Below, one piece after another: positions 23,765 to 35,089 of a stretch of DNA of 64,000 nt; positions within the stretch are counted from its first letter, which is position 1, and each line of letters opens with the position of its first letter. Source of the DNA: Diphasiastrum complanatum (Eukaryota; Streptophyta; Lycopodiopsida; Lycopodiales; Lycopodiaceae); NCBI GenBank assembly GCA_029204225.1, contig CM055092.1:42535760-42599759 (forward strand), read 5' to 3'. The translations under genes and the position numbers were made by a program. The notes beneath the pieces were generated by a model that was given only the letters and a program-made list of their open reading frames with translations, was not told where the DNA came from and made no database searches.

Positions 23765-24526
23765 TTATAGCAAAGGCAAAATTGATCTATTGAAATTAGC
23801 CATAGGACAAGGGTTCTTGAATTGTGTAAGATTGTTTGGTAATTTGAAAGCAAAATATGAGGGATGGTGGTCGGACCAATATGTTTCTGTGGTTTGACAT
23901 TCGCAAGGACACAATGAAGTGTTTGTCCATATTTGGTCTATTTGAGTTCCATGGTTGGTTGTTGGTTCAGTGCATGCAATTCGGAATTTATAAGATGACA
24001 ATAATTTGTTGAGTGTTTGAAAAGAGTTGGTGTTACCTAACGCATTTATATTAAAGTCACCCAGTATTACAGATGGAATATTGGTTGGCAACTTTTGTAG
24101 TAGTTGTTGTAACGTTTCGAAAAAAATTGAAAGGTTTGTGTATGGTAATATGTAGAGAGCTATGTTGTGTATTGCATGTCTTGTGTAATTGTTGAAAGTG
24201 GCTATTATGAATTCAGAATTGTTTACAATGATTTCTTTGTGTGCATTCAATGTCAAAGAGGGTTTGTATAACAATGTCAAACCGTGTTTGCCAGGGCAAG
24301 GTATGGAATGAAAGTTTTGTTCAAAGTACTTTTCAGGATTTCTTTCATATGTTTCTTGTAAGCATAGTATGTGAGATGCCATAAGATTGTAATCTGCTAT
24401 GATGTTTTTGTGATGTGCATGTAATGATCTAGTGTTGAGTGTTTGTATTATTAGATGTGTTTTTGCTTTGTTTTGTATGTTTGGAATAGTATTACACAAA
24501 TTTGCAGTCGTCAGTAAACGGTGCAT
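23765..24526 (-). CDS. Helitron-encoded endonuclease (endonuclease/exonuclease/phosphatase fold)
   Basis: A 253-codon open frame carries all hallmarks of the EEP nuclease family in order: Asn31 in LNTRSL, Glu58 in LCLQET, the GDFN block at residues 156-159, Asp197 in QIDQIW, and SDHH at 218-221. These residues bind the metal and cut DNA in apurinic endonucleases and LINE-type nickases. It overlaps the end of the Rep-helicase frame by 16 bases in another frame. In Helentron proteins the same domain is fused to the helicase, so either a frameshift split a fusion or the two are separately or coupledly translated. The frame is intact to the stop at 23,765. It has no reverse transcriptase next to it, which argues against a LINE. 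Confidence 0.82.
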   Translation of the reverse strand: MHRLLTTANLCNTIPNIQNKAKTHLIIQTLNTRSLHAHHKNIIADYNLMASHILCLQETYERNPEKYFEQNFHSIPCPGKHGLTLLYKPSLTLNAHKEIIVNNSEFIIATFNNYTRHAIHNIALYILPYTNLSIFFETLQQLLQKLPTNIPSVILGDFNINALGNTNSFQTLNKLLSSYKFRIACTEPTTNHGTQIDQIWTNTSLCPCECQTTETYWSDHHPSYFAFKLPNNLTQFKNPCPMANFNRSILPLL

Positions 24527-27500
24527 TTCTGCATGTAGTCACGATGAATGTGGAAATGTTCATTTCTTAGCGGTTGTAACAAAGAAAGGTTATGTTTTTC
24601 TTTGATTCTAGACAGTGCAGTATATGTTAGCCCATGTTGTGTAATTCTAGTGGAATCAAATGCCATCTTGTCAAGAGTGAGTCCTTGTGCTCGGTGTATT
24701 GTACGTGCGGTAGCTGCTTGGATTGGAAATTGTTTTCTAGTGAATTTATTGTTGATGTTTGGTCCGATTTGAGTTTCTTTCACAATTTGATGTATTGGTG
24801 TCCATGTATGCTCAATATTTTCTATGTACAAATGTCCGAGCCTGTGTCTTGTGCGGCTTCCGATTTTCATGTTCGTAAATTGTACCCATATCACAGGTTC
24901 GTTACATTGCAGCGTTGCATTTTCGAATATGCCTTCTACGCCGTTCACAAGACCATCTTCAATGTCATAATTTCCAGCACATAATTTAACTACGATGTCT
25001 TTTTATATTTTAATTTGTGCATGCAAACCGCTCATGAAAGCAAAATCATTTTGCAATGAGTGTCTTGATCGTAATGCATTAGTTGTGACGTCTTTTGCAA
25101 GAAGGATGTATTCGATTCCTTTGGTTTGTTCGAAAACATGATTATTATGTCTATTTGTGAATTCATTCTTGAAAAACAGATGTGGTATATTTAGTGGAAT
25201 TGGATTGCGGTGAAAACATTGATAATTAATTTGTTCTATGTCATTGCTTGTGTGTGTTCCATTCCTGAAACGATTCAGGATCGCAACAAACAGGTGGTCT
25301 TTTTGTCGCATTACTTGTTTTAGTTCATAGCATTGGATTTTATCTTGCCAAAAGTTGGGTGCAAGTGATTCAATACTATGTTTTTCATGTTGGAAGACCC
25401 ACGAGTCATGCACTGGACCTACTTGGTAAAAGTCACCAGTAATGATAACGTCTAGGTTTCCAAAAAATGAATCATGTCTATGTTTTATTTGTCGTAAGCG
25501 TTGATCAACTTGGCAAAACAATTGGTTCCCAACCAAGGATATCTCGTCAATGACAAGCAGTTGTAGATGTTCATATGCTTTTGTCAATGTGTCTAATCTA
25601 TCACAAGGCAATGGTGCCATATGTTTTGTGTTTATTGGTATATTCAATGCAGAATGCAAAGTAGTCCCATCTATGTTAAATGCAGCTTTTCCTGTGAAGG
25701 CAGTTAGAAGGACTTTCGGTTTTCCTGGGATGATACCTATAAGACGATTGTAATGTCGTATCAGTCCTTGGACAATTATTTGTGTTGTGAAGGACTTGCC
25801 AGTTCCGGCCCCTCCTGTTAGGAAGAGATGCAAAGGTTTTGTTGGATTCAGTCTTTTTCTATGCATGCATTCATAGAAGATGTGCTTCTGTTCTTGGTTC
25901 ATTTTTTGGAGTTGTGCATAATAGGTTTCATTTGGAAGCATTTCAAGGTTTGGTTGTATTGTAAGGTTTAATTTTGCATGTGAAGGCATTTTTTGTGTAG
26001 ATGGTAGGCACATATGTTTTTGTAGATCATATTGTTCAATTGATATCTCAGTTCTTTCTATAGTGTTGAAGTTGTATTGGGTTGTATCTTTATTGGGTAT
26101 AGTATTCAGTTCTATTTGATCCCAAACATCTTCATTTGTAGTTGGGTTTTCATATAGATGGTTATAGTTTCTAGAATTTCTTTGAATTTCCTTTTGGAGT
26201 CTCATGTAAGTTTGTTGCCAAGTTTCTTTTCCAAGTTGGATGGTTGTTTCAGATGTTCGAAATGGTACATATAACATTATTTGTTCTCTATAGTAGTTAT
26301 TAGAGTCTCTATGTTTGTTGAATTTGACATGGCGTATGATAGAATCTTTATTTGTACGAGTGAATTTACTATTCGTTATCTTGTACTTTGATGCAATATG
26401 AGCTAAACATAAATGTTGTAAATTTGTTGGTCTGTTATTGTATTTGTCTATGATAGATGCACTTTGTAGTTCTGTAGATTCAAGATCCACGTTTTGTAAA
26501 CCATGTTTTGGTTTCAAAGCAAATGTGCGATTATCTTCTGTGCATGTATTAATGAATATAACTTTTCTAGAGAGGTGTTGCAATGGAATCGATAGCGTAA
26601 TGAAAGCTGCCAATTGAGCTAGCATTTGTTGTGCATTCAAAAATGCGTTTCCTAGTTTCCTTATTCGGTCACAGTCATTGGTAGGATTTTGAACATTATT
26701 TTTTATAATTTCATGTAGAGCCGGAGTTATTGTATTATCCATTTTTGTCAAATATGATGTACAATAACTTGCAGCAGCGTATGGTTCTAAGATATATTGT
26801 ATATCAGTTTTGGCCTGCCAGAGATGTGCAAGTGTTTGACTGAAATTGTTTGTTCTAATGTCTCGAGGTTCGCGTTTTAAAAACAATGTTGGTTGTTGAA
26901 TTGTTGATCGAATTGCATGTAAGTAGGTTTGTTCGTTCAACTGAAGCATTGTTAGAAATACATCGAATGACATATCCATTCCTAGTCCCATATGTTGCAA
27001 GTGTTTGTTTATGGAATGTGATATGTCTTGTAACGTTTTAAATTCTTTTGCAAATTGTTCTTGTAAAGGCATCAATATAATTGTTCTTCTCATGGGAGGT
27101 TTCGGAAAGTGGAATCGACAAATAGAATGGCCCTTTTTTTTGCAAGTACTACGATGTTTGTGTGTTTGTATATCTTGCATGTTTTCAGGCAGACTTGTTT
27201 TGTCACATGTGATATATGTGTCAATGTAAGTTGTAATTTCATGTACAAAACTTGTGTACAACTGAGGACTATCTTTTATCCACAAAAGTGCATGGTCATG
27301 CTCACTACCTCTATGTTGGAATTCAGTTACAAAAGCAAAATCTGTTACTGAACCAAGAATGGAAAGATCTTGCCGAATCAATTTCCGGAGGCAGTTCACT
27401 CGGTGATTGTAATATCTTGCACAAGTTATAGGATCATGTCGAATAAGGTTTTGTATATTGCTTTCTTTTGAACGTAAGTGTGTATCTGAGGCATGAATAT

Positions 27501-27855
27501 TTGCTAGGCTATGTATACATGTTACAAGGTCTGGCCAATGTGACACAACACTTGTGAACGTTACAAATAATGTTGGTGGTCCTAGTTGTCTGATCATTGC
27601 AAATATGTCCTTTTTTGTTTTGTCAATATCAGATTTCATTACTGTGGCAATTTTTGAAGTGTCAAGCGTGTCTTTTACTTTAAGAGTACGTCCGTAAGTT
27701 TTCCCTTTTCGTATACGAAAGCGTGCAGTTGATAAAATGAACTTAATTTGGCATTTAATAGTTTTGTAAAATAGATTTGGAATGTGAGTTGCAAAACGCC
27801 TATCATGGTGCATGATTTCCCATTGTGCAATCTGTTGGTATGAAAGGAAACACAT
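24511..27855 (-). pseudogene. Helitron Rep-helicase with one in-frame stop
   Basis: The frame from 27,855 runs 950 codons to a TAA at 25,005-25,003 and continues in the same frame to 24,511. The Rep part has EHDHALLW (two His of the metal site at residues 186 and 188) and a SYCTSYLTK block (363-371) with candidate catalytic tyrosines. A cysteine/histidine stretch lies around 228-250. The helicase part has GGAGTGKS (681-688), LLVIDEISLVG (766-776), GDFYQVGP (807-814) and, after the stop, TIHRAQGLTLD and YTALSRIKE, the last motifs of PIF1-family helicases. The protein would nick, unwind and rejoin single-stranded DNA during rolling-circle transposition. The annotated start is the first ATG; a possible splice acceptor (CCAACAG) precedes ATTGCACAATGG near 27,838, so the true N-terminus is uncertain. 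Loss of the last motifs by the stop would disable the helicase. Confidence 0.92.
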
Positions 27856-27899
27856 AAAACATAAATGTAAAATTGTAACACATGAAAGTTTTCCAAGTA

Positions 27900-28825
27900 C
27901 ACCTCCATTCCAATAGCTACAGCTTGAGCGACATGGAATTCTTGGACATCCAACAAAAGCTTTTGAAATGCCAAATCATGGATTGCCGCAAAAATTGTAT
28001 AAGGTTGCACAGTAAGTCGAATCAACCCATTCTTGAGTGTGCCTTGGACATTTTTTAGCATTGTGATAACTAGACGACCTTGTCGGAAAACTTTTTCTAG
28101 TTCAAAATATTGAGCACGAGTCGCTTCCCAAAATGAAACCTATCAAATCCATGTGCATATTTTAAAAATAGCAAATCCGAATAACAAAACTTGTGGGAAA
28201 TACAGAAACCTATTATAGGAACTTGAATGAGGTTAACAACTAACCGTTTGAATGTCATTTGTCGTTTTGCCATCTGCAACTTGTATATTGTATCTTTCCA
28301 TTTGGAAGCCTTCCGCTGGCCAAGTATGCCTATAACAGCAACTGTTATTGCGAATGTACAGTAATTTGCCTTTTCTCGTTTGTCGGTACCTTTTTTCCGC
28401 ATTCGGAGGCTTCGAATCTTATCGGTAGGCATGAAATTCGCAATGACATCAAACAGTTGGATTTGTGTTACAACAGCGTTGTGTTCTATACACAGTATGT
28501 ATTTGGCATCGCCATAATCATAATCAATTTTCAGGACAATGGCAAAGTTCTCAAATTGTAAATACAATCCAATTTGAACTTTCGCTGCATGTTTATCTGC
28601 AACAGAACCAGGCATCATAGCTGTCACTGTCGACATGCCAACTCGATCGATCATGTCACACCTGAGATATGTCCATGTTTGTCCTGGTTTTTTGTTCCCA
28701 CGATCATAGTTGCCATACCTAGACAGAATAATCCCTTCAAAGGTACAGTTCGTCCAAATTGGGCAAACATCATTTACAGCTAAAATGTCGGGTCGAGGCC
28801 TTTTTGACATGTGTAATTCTGTCAC
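27900..28825 (-). pseudogene. RPA1-like single-strand DNA-binding protein of the Helitron, spliced and frameshifted
   Basis: From 28,825 one frame gives FEGIILSRYGNYD, KKPGQTWTYLRCDMIDR, SVADKHAAKVQIGLYLQFEN and a CIEHNAVVTQI end, the layout of an OB-fold of replication protein A large subunit. After IIGI-like residues (VAVIGILGQ) the reading moves by one frame to QMERYNIQVADGKTTNDIQT, which belongs to a second OB-fold. A likely intron (ACG/GTTAGT at about 28,238 to GATAG/GTTTC near 28,140) joins it to VSFWEATRAQYFELE and FRQGRLVITMLKNVQGT. The joined parts read as continuous RPA-like protein, which supports the splice. RPA-like proteins are known from plant Helitrons and probably protect the displaced strand. 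The frameshift near 28,300 marks this copy as broken, unless another intron lies there. Confidence 0.7.
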
Positions 28826-28949
28826 ATGGAAGGAAACATTATTATCTAAGCAATAAATAGTAGAAGCAATAAAACAGTATTAGGAAATCCATTATGCAAC
28901 TAACTTTAAGGAAGTCAAAATCAAGACCTAATTTTATTAGGCATAACAA

Positions 28950-29222
28950 AAAGTGATCCCAGTAGGTTATTGCAAATTAAAATATCAAAATAACAGAAAG
29001 TGATCCCAATACGTAATTGCAAATTGGAATTGTCAAGTATCAATTGGCAAATGATGAATCCCTCAAGGAAAGTATTGAATAGATGCGCCAGTGCGTGTGT
29101 TTGTGTAATTGAATATTGATTGCAATGAATAATTGCAAGATGGAATATTGAAATTGTCAAATATCGATCAGTAGATCATGAATCCTCCAAGGACCGTATT
29201 GAATAGATGCACGAGTGCACAT
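28950..29222 (-). repeat. Diverged direct repeats upstream of the Helitron genes
   Basis: AAGTGATCCCA-TA-G-ATTGCAAATT occurs twice (about 28,950 and 28,998). A longer unit starting ATTGTCAA-TATC and running through GTATTGAATAGATGC occurs at about 29,029-29,100 and 29,153-29,222, a spacing near 124 bp. The repeats lie where the promoter and 5' end of the element are expected. Confidence 0.7.
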
Positions 29223-29269
29223 ATAAAATACCTGCATCTGTCAACGTCGTCTGCTCATCACTTTGGTAT

Positions 29270-31370
29270 TCCATTGCTTGTTTAGTGACCTAACTTGACT
29301 GAGGGTAAATATCTAGGATGTTAGGCTCATTGCTATGTTGATTGGCTAAGTGAACTGTAGGTTTGTGCTTTCGTTTTGTGGCTTGACATATTGCGTTGGC
29401 TTATATGGAAAACACTCATGGTATGTTGATTTTGTTAGTTGGCTTGCTTGGATTGCTCTAGAATGGCTATTTAGAGCTCATGCTAACGTGATGCCAAGTT
29501 AACTCTTAGTTGTGTTTTTGTTGGGATCATGTCCAAGCTAGGTTAGTTCCCTAACACTCGCACCTCATGAAACAAATGTTGGATTGCATGTTGGACTTTG
29601 TGTGTTGATGGTTGATATGATCAAACAAGGAGTTGAACTTAGGACCTAATTAGGTTATTGACTCTACTCCCCTGAAGGTAAACACCCTTCACTTACTGGT
29701 GCAACGGAATGATATTTGAAAAGTCTGTGGTGGACAACACCTCCACAAGGTAATGTAAGGACGCCATGTAGTTGAGCCATCATGATACTATTGACTCTTG
29801 GGAGTAAGGCCTAGGTAAAGATAGAGAACATATGCACGTTCTAAAGTCCAAGTTATTTGACTTTAATCCCGTCATTATAGAAATTTGTATAGTAGGCTTA
29901 ACTTCAGGGTTGGCTTCTTAAACTAGTGTTAATCAGCAACATTAATCTTTAATGTTTGGTTTTAGGCAGCGAGTTTACGTCAATGTAATGAAGTTTAATC
30001 AAGTTAAGCCTCTCGAGGCATCACCTACGCCGCCGCGACAGGGTCAACTCTCTCCCTCTCTAGATCTCTTGGTGTCTCTTGATCTCAATCTCGATCTAAC
30101 GCGTAGTGTTCCTATTCTGCTGTTAGATCACTACCAGTAGCAGCAGTTAGCGCTTGTGTTGCATCCAGCAAAGGCTCCCGATCGTGCTGGGCAGGTGTGT
30201 CATGTTATTTGGAATCGGTACTTACACAACCTTAGGAACTATCGGGCTTAGCAGAAATGGTGTTCAGCATCGGTACATTACTGTCACAATCTTCAGTATC
30301 CAAGTCAAGAATTGCGTGTGCCAGATCTGCGTTCCTTGATTGGACTTCTTTTCAAATGAAATTATGACCTTTTGCCTGATTTTTGACTTTTTTAGTTATC
30401 GGCTTTTTGAAACCTGCTTATTTCTACCTCTCTTTTAGGAGTGGAGTTTCTGCTGACGTTCGAGAAATTAGGAATCAATGTACGAGATTGAAAATAGCTT
30501 CGAAGATTGGACACACTTTATGGAATAAGATGCAACCTAAATTCTTCTTTTCCATCTCATCGTTGATAATAATAGTAACCGACTTTGAATTCCTAATTTC
30601 TACATGGCTTGTGGTTATAGAAAAGAAAACAGGAAAACCTCTCTACGCACTGTAGCAATCCCATTAGAAGCTAGCAGCAACTGGATCCATCATTTGCAAG
30701 CATAGTACTGAAAGTTCTCGTTGATTAAGAAAGCATTATACGAGATTCTAGTTATAATCTGCAGTTTGATTGATTACATGCATGGGCAAGGACAGCTCAT
30801 TTTTTATTCCTGAGGCAATTAGTTTTCTCTACTTTTTTGGTTCAACCGGAAGCACTTACAGTTTAAGTCTAGCAGACAATCACTTGAGAACTTAAATTCT
30901 AAGATTATAATTTCTTGCAAATTCTAAATTTGTAGACGTGCATCATATGCATCCACGTGTTTAATCCAAGTATAGCTCATTCAATATTATGTTATGAAGC
31001 TACATTCTACTTGTTTTTCATTTGGAAGATACATTTTGCTGTTGATCTGACCATATTCCACTTAGATAAAACGTTTATTTATATTATATGTATTCATAGT
31101 AGATCAATTTTGAATAGGCTTATATTGATACGATTGATTGTTTTTAGCACGTATATAGATACATATATATGTGTGTGTGTATTGTGTGTGCTTGTGCAGA
31201 ACTGTATTTATATACTGTAGGTCGAATGCCCACACTTACGTGAAAATTTTCTCAGATTTCAGAAATTAAAAAGCTGCATTTCACAATCAAATTTCCAAGT
31301 ACGCTCTCTCTGAGGATGTATTTTAAGCAATGAAGAGAAGGCGCTATAAATGAGATCATTACAACAAGCT
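29270..31370. other. No gene recognised
   Basis: Mixed-composition DNA with short frames. A GC-richer patch near 30,000-30,330 (CTCGAGGCATCACCTACGCC) could be a decayed coding piece but matches nothing I know. 31,165-31,190 holds short TA and TG runs. Confidence 0.4.
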
Positions 31371-31378
31371 GATTTGAA

Positions 31379-32060
31379 TTGCAACAAGAAACAATTATGG
31401 GAACAAAACCTGATATGGATGTGCATTTTGTTATGAGCCCCAAGACTGCAGAGAGGGTCCTGATGCATCCAGTTTCGTGCACCGAATACTTGCATCAAGG
31501 GCATCTTAAAAGTTTTTGGCTTATTAAAGATATAGTCACTAAAGATAATGATCTAAAAAACAAGTTATATCGAATCGCCCAAAGTTTGCAGACAGCTGCA
31601 AGTGAAAAAAACGATGTGGAGATTTCTGGAACAGATGAAAAATTATCGAGAGATGAAGAGTCTGCTAAGAGCTTCCCAACCACTGTAGACATTATGAACA
31701 CATAAGACAAACCCAGGTATTTGTTGGACTCTGTAGGACGAGACCTGTCGAATTCACAAAGTGAAATGATTGGCTCTTGTAGGAACGTTAACAAGATTCA
31801 GAAGAATTCACAAGCCTTAAAATCTACAGATTTTTTTAAGGATGATAATGAAGGAAACAATATCCTTGAAACTGGAATAAATAAAGGCAAAAATTCAGTC
31901 TGGGAGGATGTGTCCTCGCTAGGCAATTTAGAATGCGCAGAAAATGGAGACGTGAACTTCGATGAGTTCAAAACCCTCTCCAAAAGATGGCGATCAGCCT
32001 TCCCTATCGACTGGTTAGTAGAGGACGAAACGACCATCTACAGCTCTCCGTGTCTCTTGC

Positions 32061-32061
<1 letters not shown>
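31379..32061 (+). pseudogene. Unidentified coding fragment with one in-frame stop
   Basis: One frame runs from an ATG near 31,397 (MGTKPDMDVHFVMSPKTAE) through a single TAA at 31,703 and continues to about 32,060, more than 200 codons. The composition is Ser/Asp/Glu/Lys-rich and charged, unlike the neighbouring AT-rich non-coding DNA, and includes AERVLMHPVSCTEYLHQ and SLGNLECAENGDVNFDEF. The last resembles one EF-hand loop, too weak to name a family. It runs into a (GT)n tract. It could be a host gene fragment captured by the LTR element or Helitron, or a decayed host gene. I do not recognise it. Confidence 0.4.

Positions 32062-32098
<37 letters not shown>
32062..32098. repeat. (GT)n microsatellite
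   Basis: Uninterrupted TG/GT dinucleotide repeat of about 36 bp. Confidence 0.95.
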
Positions 32099-32100
<2 letters not shown>

Positions 32101-32106
32101 ACCTGG

Positions 32107-32194
32107 ACCTCCTTGCAACACCAACTCCTCTGCACCACGATCTCTTCAGCACCTCCTTGCAACACGAGCTCTTCTGCACCACAATCTCTTCAGC
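32107..32194. repeat. Tandem repeat, 2 x 44 bp
   Basis: Two adjacent 44-bp units beginning ACCTCCTTGCAACAC and ending ATCTCTTCAGC, differing at a few bases, next to the (GT)n tract. Confidence 0.9.
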
Positions 32195-33433
32195 AGATGC
32201 AAGCGTACGCGTCTATCTCAGCAACGAGATAGAAAGGCTACTCTGTCTCAGTGTCTCAGCAAGTCAGCAGTCCCATCAGCAAGATAAAAATTATGCTGTG
32301 AGCGTTAGCACTTATCACCTGCAACGGATAAGTATGACGACATAATGGTTCACGTGACGTTCACGTGCACGGTGAATAATATCATGAATAAAAAATGTTT
32401 TGAGAAATTAAGAAATGTCTATTGTCCTCAGGTGAACATGATGCGAACACGTCATCACGGGATGAAACCGTCACAGTATCCCTGCCCAACAAGGGCAGGG
32501 CCAAAAATAATGACCTACAGGCACCTACTATAAGAGTGGAGAGGCAAACACTCACCAGCTAAAAAGATCACTTTTGAAATTCATGCAAAACGGATCTATA
32601 GCAGCAGGGCGCGCTCCCACCACCTCTAAAAGAGATTAAAAACAAAGGGAGAGTCCAATTGTAGATCAAGCAGAACTTCTATTATTCTAGAATCTGTCCC
32701 ATAGAACAGGTTTCTACCACAACTTACTACACCTAAGCCATCAGTCGACTTCTATTTGCAGTTGCACCTGCAAATCAGTATCTGGAAAATGACCTCAAGT
32801 TTTCTCAAGTTGCGAAATGTCTTTTAGCCATCATTTAGGGTTCCAAAATCTGAAAAACAAATCTGAGAGAAGGCTCAATTGTTTATCTAGAGGTTCACAG
32901 CAGGATTACATACATCAAGCTTCAACCTCTGATTCACTAACTTAACATAGCTTCCATTCTGCTAAATTTCAACATAATTGCTGATCCACCTATACTCTCA
33001 TCATGCATGTTCATAAGAGAGATTGCTAAAAATCCACACAAACTGGATAAATCGATGTAGTATCAATCTATCAATGAACACTAGCATACATGAATCAGAA
33101 TATTATGGTCTAGCATATTGTTAAAATTTAACCAAACAGAAAACGAGCTGTTGAGTAGATCATTCCACATCATTGAAAATTTTCTCAATCCAAAAAATAG
33201 AGAATTAAGAATGAACTCACACTAATTCTTAGCATCTTTACCAAAACGAATCATGTAGAAGAGCACTCTACTACCATATTGGACAAGCATGCTTTAAACC
33301 GGAATTTGTGAATCCAACTCCATAATTTCCTTGAGAAAAAACAGCACTCCAACCGGGATGTCAATCCAAGCGCTTCAACTTCCAAATCGATGTAGGCTTA
33401 TCTCCATCCTATCCAAAACTGCATCTTAGCGGG
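32195..33433 (-). other. Leader region of the large LTR element; no gene
   Basis: Non-coding DNA between the gene fragment and the primer-binding site. Near 32,347-32,372 two closely spaced CACGTG-type motifs form an imperfect palindrome (TTCACGTGACGTTCACGTG). Confidence 0.5.
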
Positions 33434-33445
33434 GCTCTGATACCA
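33434..33445 (-). other. tRNA-Met primer-binding site of the large LTR element
   Basis: GCTCTGATACCA, the exact complement of TGGTATCAGAGC, one base from the LTR edge at 33,447. Confidence 0.92.
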
Positions 33446-33446
33446 A

Positions 33447-33920
33447 TGTAAGGATCCTCAAGGATTGCCCCTAAGATGAGGATAGGAGAACACAATAAAA
33501 GAGACTATGGAGCCAAACCGCCCAACCAATCCTAGATCAAACTTGGATATAGCCCCCAAGCCATGCCATGTGAAAACTAGAGGAGAAGAGAGGAACTGGT
33601 AACCTAAACCCAATGTGTCGATGGGAGAATCCCCACCTCATTATATAGAGAGTAGAGTCCTGTGCATGAAACCATGCAACCCCCATGCAGGTCAACTATG
33701 AATAGATCACATCTCTTCATGCAGTCCCCCTGCCTATATCTGTCACACACACATGCAATACTCCATATGTCTCAATTAGAGTGTCTGGGTCCTCTCAAGG
33801 TTATTAATCATAAACTGGCCTTGACATGGAATTAAATCACGGCATGTCCAATAATCTCAAATACTGGAGGGCCGGTCTACCATATTAGGACTATTCCAGG
33901 TCCTTAACCGAATATGGCCA
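33447..33920 (-). repeat. 5' LTR of the large element
   Basis: It begins TGTAAGGATCCTCAAGG and ends GAATATGGCCA. It is the full-length version of the LTR at 19,719-19,937. TATATAGAGAG near 33,640 could be the TATA region. Confidence 0.82.
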
Positions 33921-33921
33921 T

Positions 33922-34114
<193 letters not shown>

Positions 34115-34388
34115 ATATAGCAACTTGAGTTGCACAAAATCTTTGTACAAAATTCACATTTTTACATTTTGGCCCATTGAGAGCTATTTAGCCATTATTT
34201 CTCACGCCTTTGGCTTGCAAGTACATTGCCCCATTTAATGTTATCTAACTTTACAGAACTGATCTAATTACTTTGTCAACCTTCTCTTGTTAGCTTGTTC
34301 CCAGTTTATAAAATTATTGGAACTGTTACTAGTGTTCTTTCATCGATGCTCTCCATAGTCCTAAAGTTGCAATTCTGCATTTGGATAT

Positions 34389-34755
34389 TGTAAGGGAAAG
34401 CTCCTCAAGTTCCTGCTTACAAGACAAAACACAAGAGAACACAATGTGGAGAAACCACCCAACCAATGAGAAACAACCAATCAATCTCTAGAAGCTTCAC
34501 CCCCGAGCCAAAGAATAGGAAGCAAGAATAGAGTGAGAGAACCTGGCAATAAAACACCACATGAATGATGGAGTAGGGCAAGTTTCCAATAGATATGTGA
34601 CCCAAGACCACCTTGTGCATGCAGTCATGCAAGGCGTGAACTCCCCTATTAAGAATTCCATTGCTATTGATACTCTACATAGACATTGACTATACTAAAT
34701 CATGTACTAGCTCAAATTAGTGTGTCTGGGTCTGACAAGGTTATTAATTACTTAA
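34389..34755 (-). repeat. Diverged relative of the large element's LTR (solo LTR)
   Basis: It starts TGTAAGGGAAAGCTCCTCAAG and shares GAGAACACAATG, ACC-CCCAACCAAT and AGTGTGTCTGGGTC... CAAGGTTATTAAT with 33,447-33,920. No primer-binding site or coding DNA is attached, so it looks like a solo or truncated LTR of an older insertion. Confidence 0.65.
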
Positions 34756-35089
34756 CAAGTCCCATCCAGTATGACGTGAACTATGTCTTTAACAGTGTCG
34801 GCTTTTTCTGAAATGCGACAGTGTCGGCTTTCCCCAAAATGCGACACTTAAGCATAGTTCATCAGTTCAACTATTTTGCAACAATGTCGGCTTTTTTGCA
34901 CTTTCCCAAAAAAATCGACACTTGCCTTTAGCTTCTTCCTTTCAACTATTTTGAAGAGGTTAAACTGTTTTAAAGACACATTTTTCTTTTTAAGGGAACC
35001 TTCGCATTTTTACAGGCACTGTCGGCTATTTCGCAAAATCCCAAAGAGAGAAAAAAATCCCCTTCTTCATTGGATAGGAAATCTTTCTT
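34756..35089. repeat. Short interspersed GTGTCGGCTTTT / GCGACA motifs
   Basis: CAGTGTCGGCTTT and AATGCGACA motifs occur repeatedly in A/T-run-rich DNA. Similar GCGACA motifs fill 44,220-44,530 and recur around 35,560-35,625. Confidence 0.5.

Larger units (their letters stand above)
23660..29260 (-). mobile_element. Helitron (Helentron/Helitron2-like) with RPA-like, Rep-helicase and endonuclease genes
   Basis: All genes are on the minus strand in the order RPA-like (28,825-27,900), Rep-helicase (27,855-24,511) and apurinic-type endonuclease (24,526-23,765). Rolling-circle Rep with a PIF1-type helicase defines Helitrons. An endonuclease attached after the helicase is the mark of the Helentron/Helitron2 lineage, while an RPA-like gene is typical of plant Helitrons. 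Upstream (28,950-29,222) are diverged direct repeats. I could not place the exact TC and CTRR ends, so both outer limits are approximate. One stop codon and a few frameshifts suggest a recently inactivated copy. Confidence 0.8.

Noticed and set aside
23765-24526. LINE retrotransposon endonuclease
   Set aside because: No reverse transcriptase is near, and the frame directly follows a Helitron helicase as in Helentrons.
25550-27351. Plus-strand frames inside the Helitron
   Set aside because: Antisense shadows of the Rep-helicase frame.
31900-31990. Calmodulin-like or EF-hand protein from the ENGDVNFDEF segment
   Set aside because: Only one loop-like match, no second EF-hand and incomplete calcium ligands.
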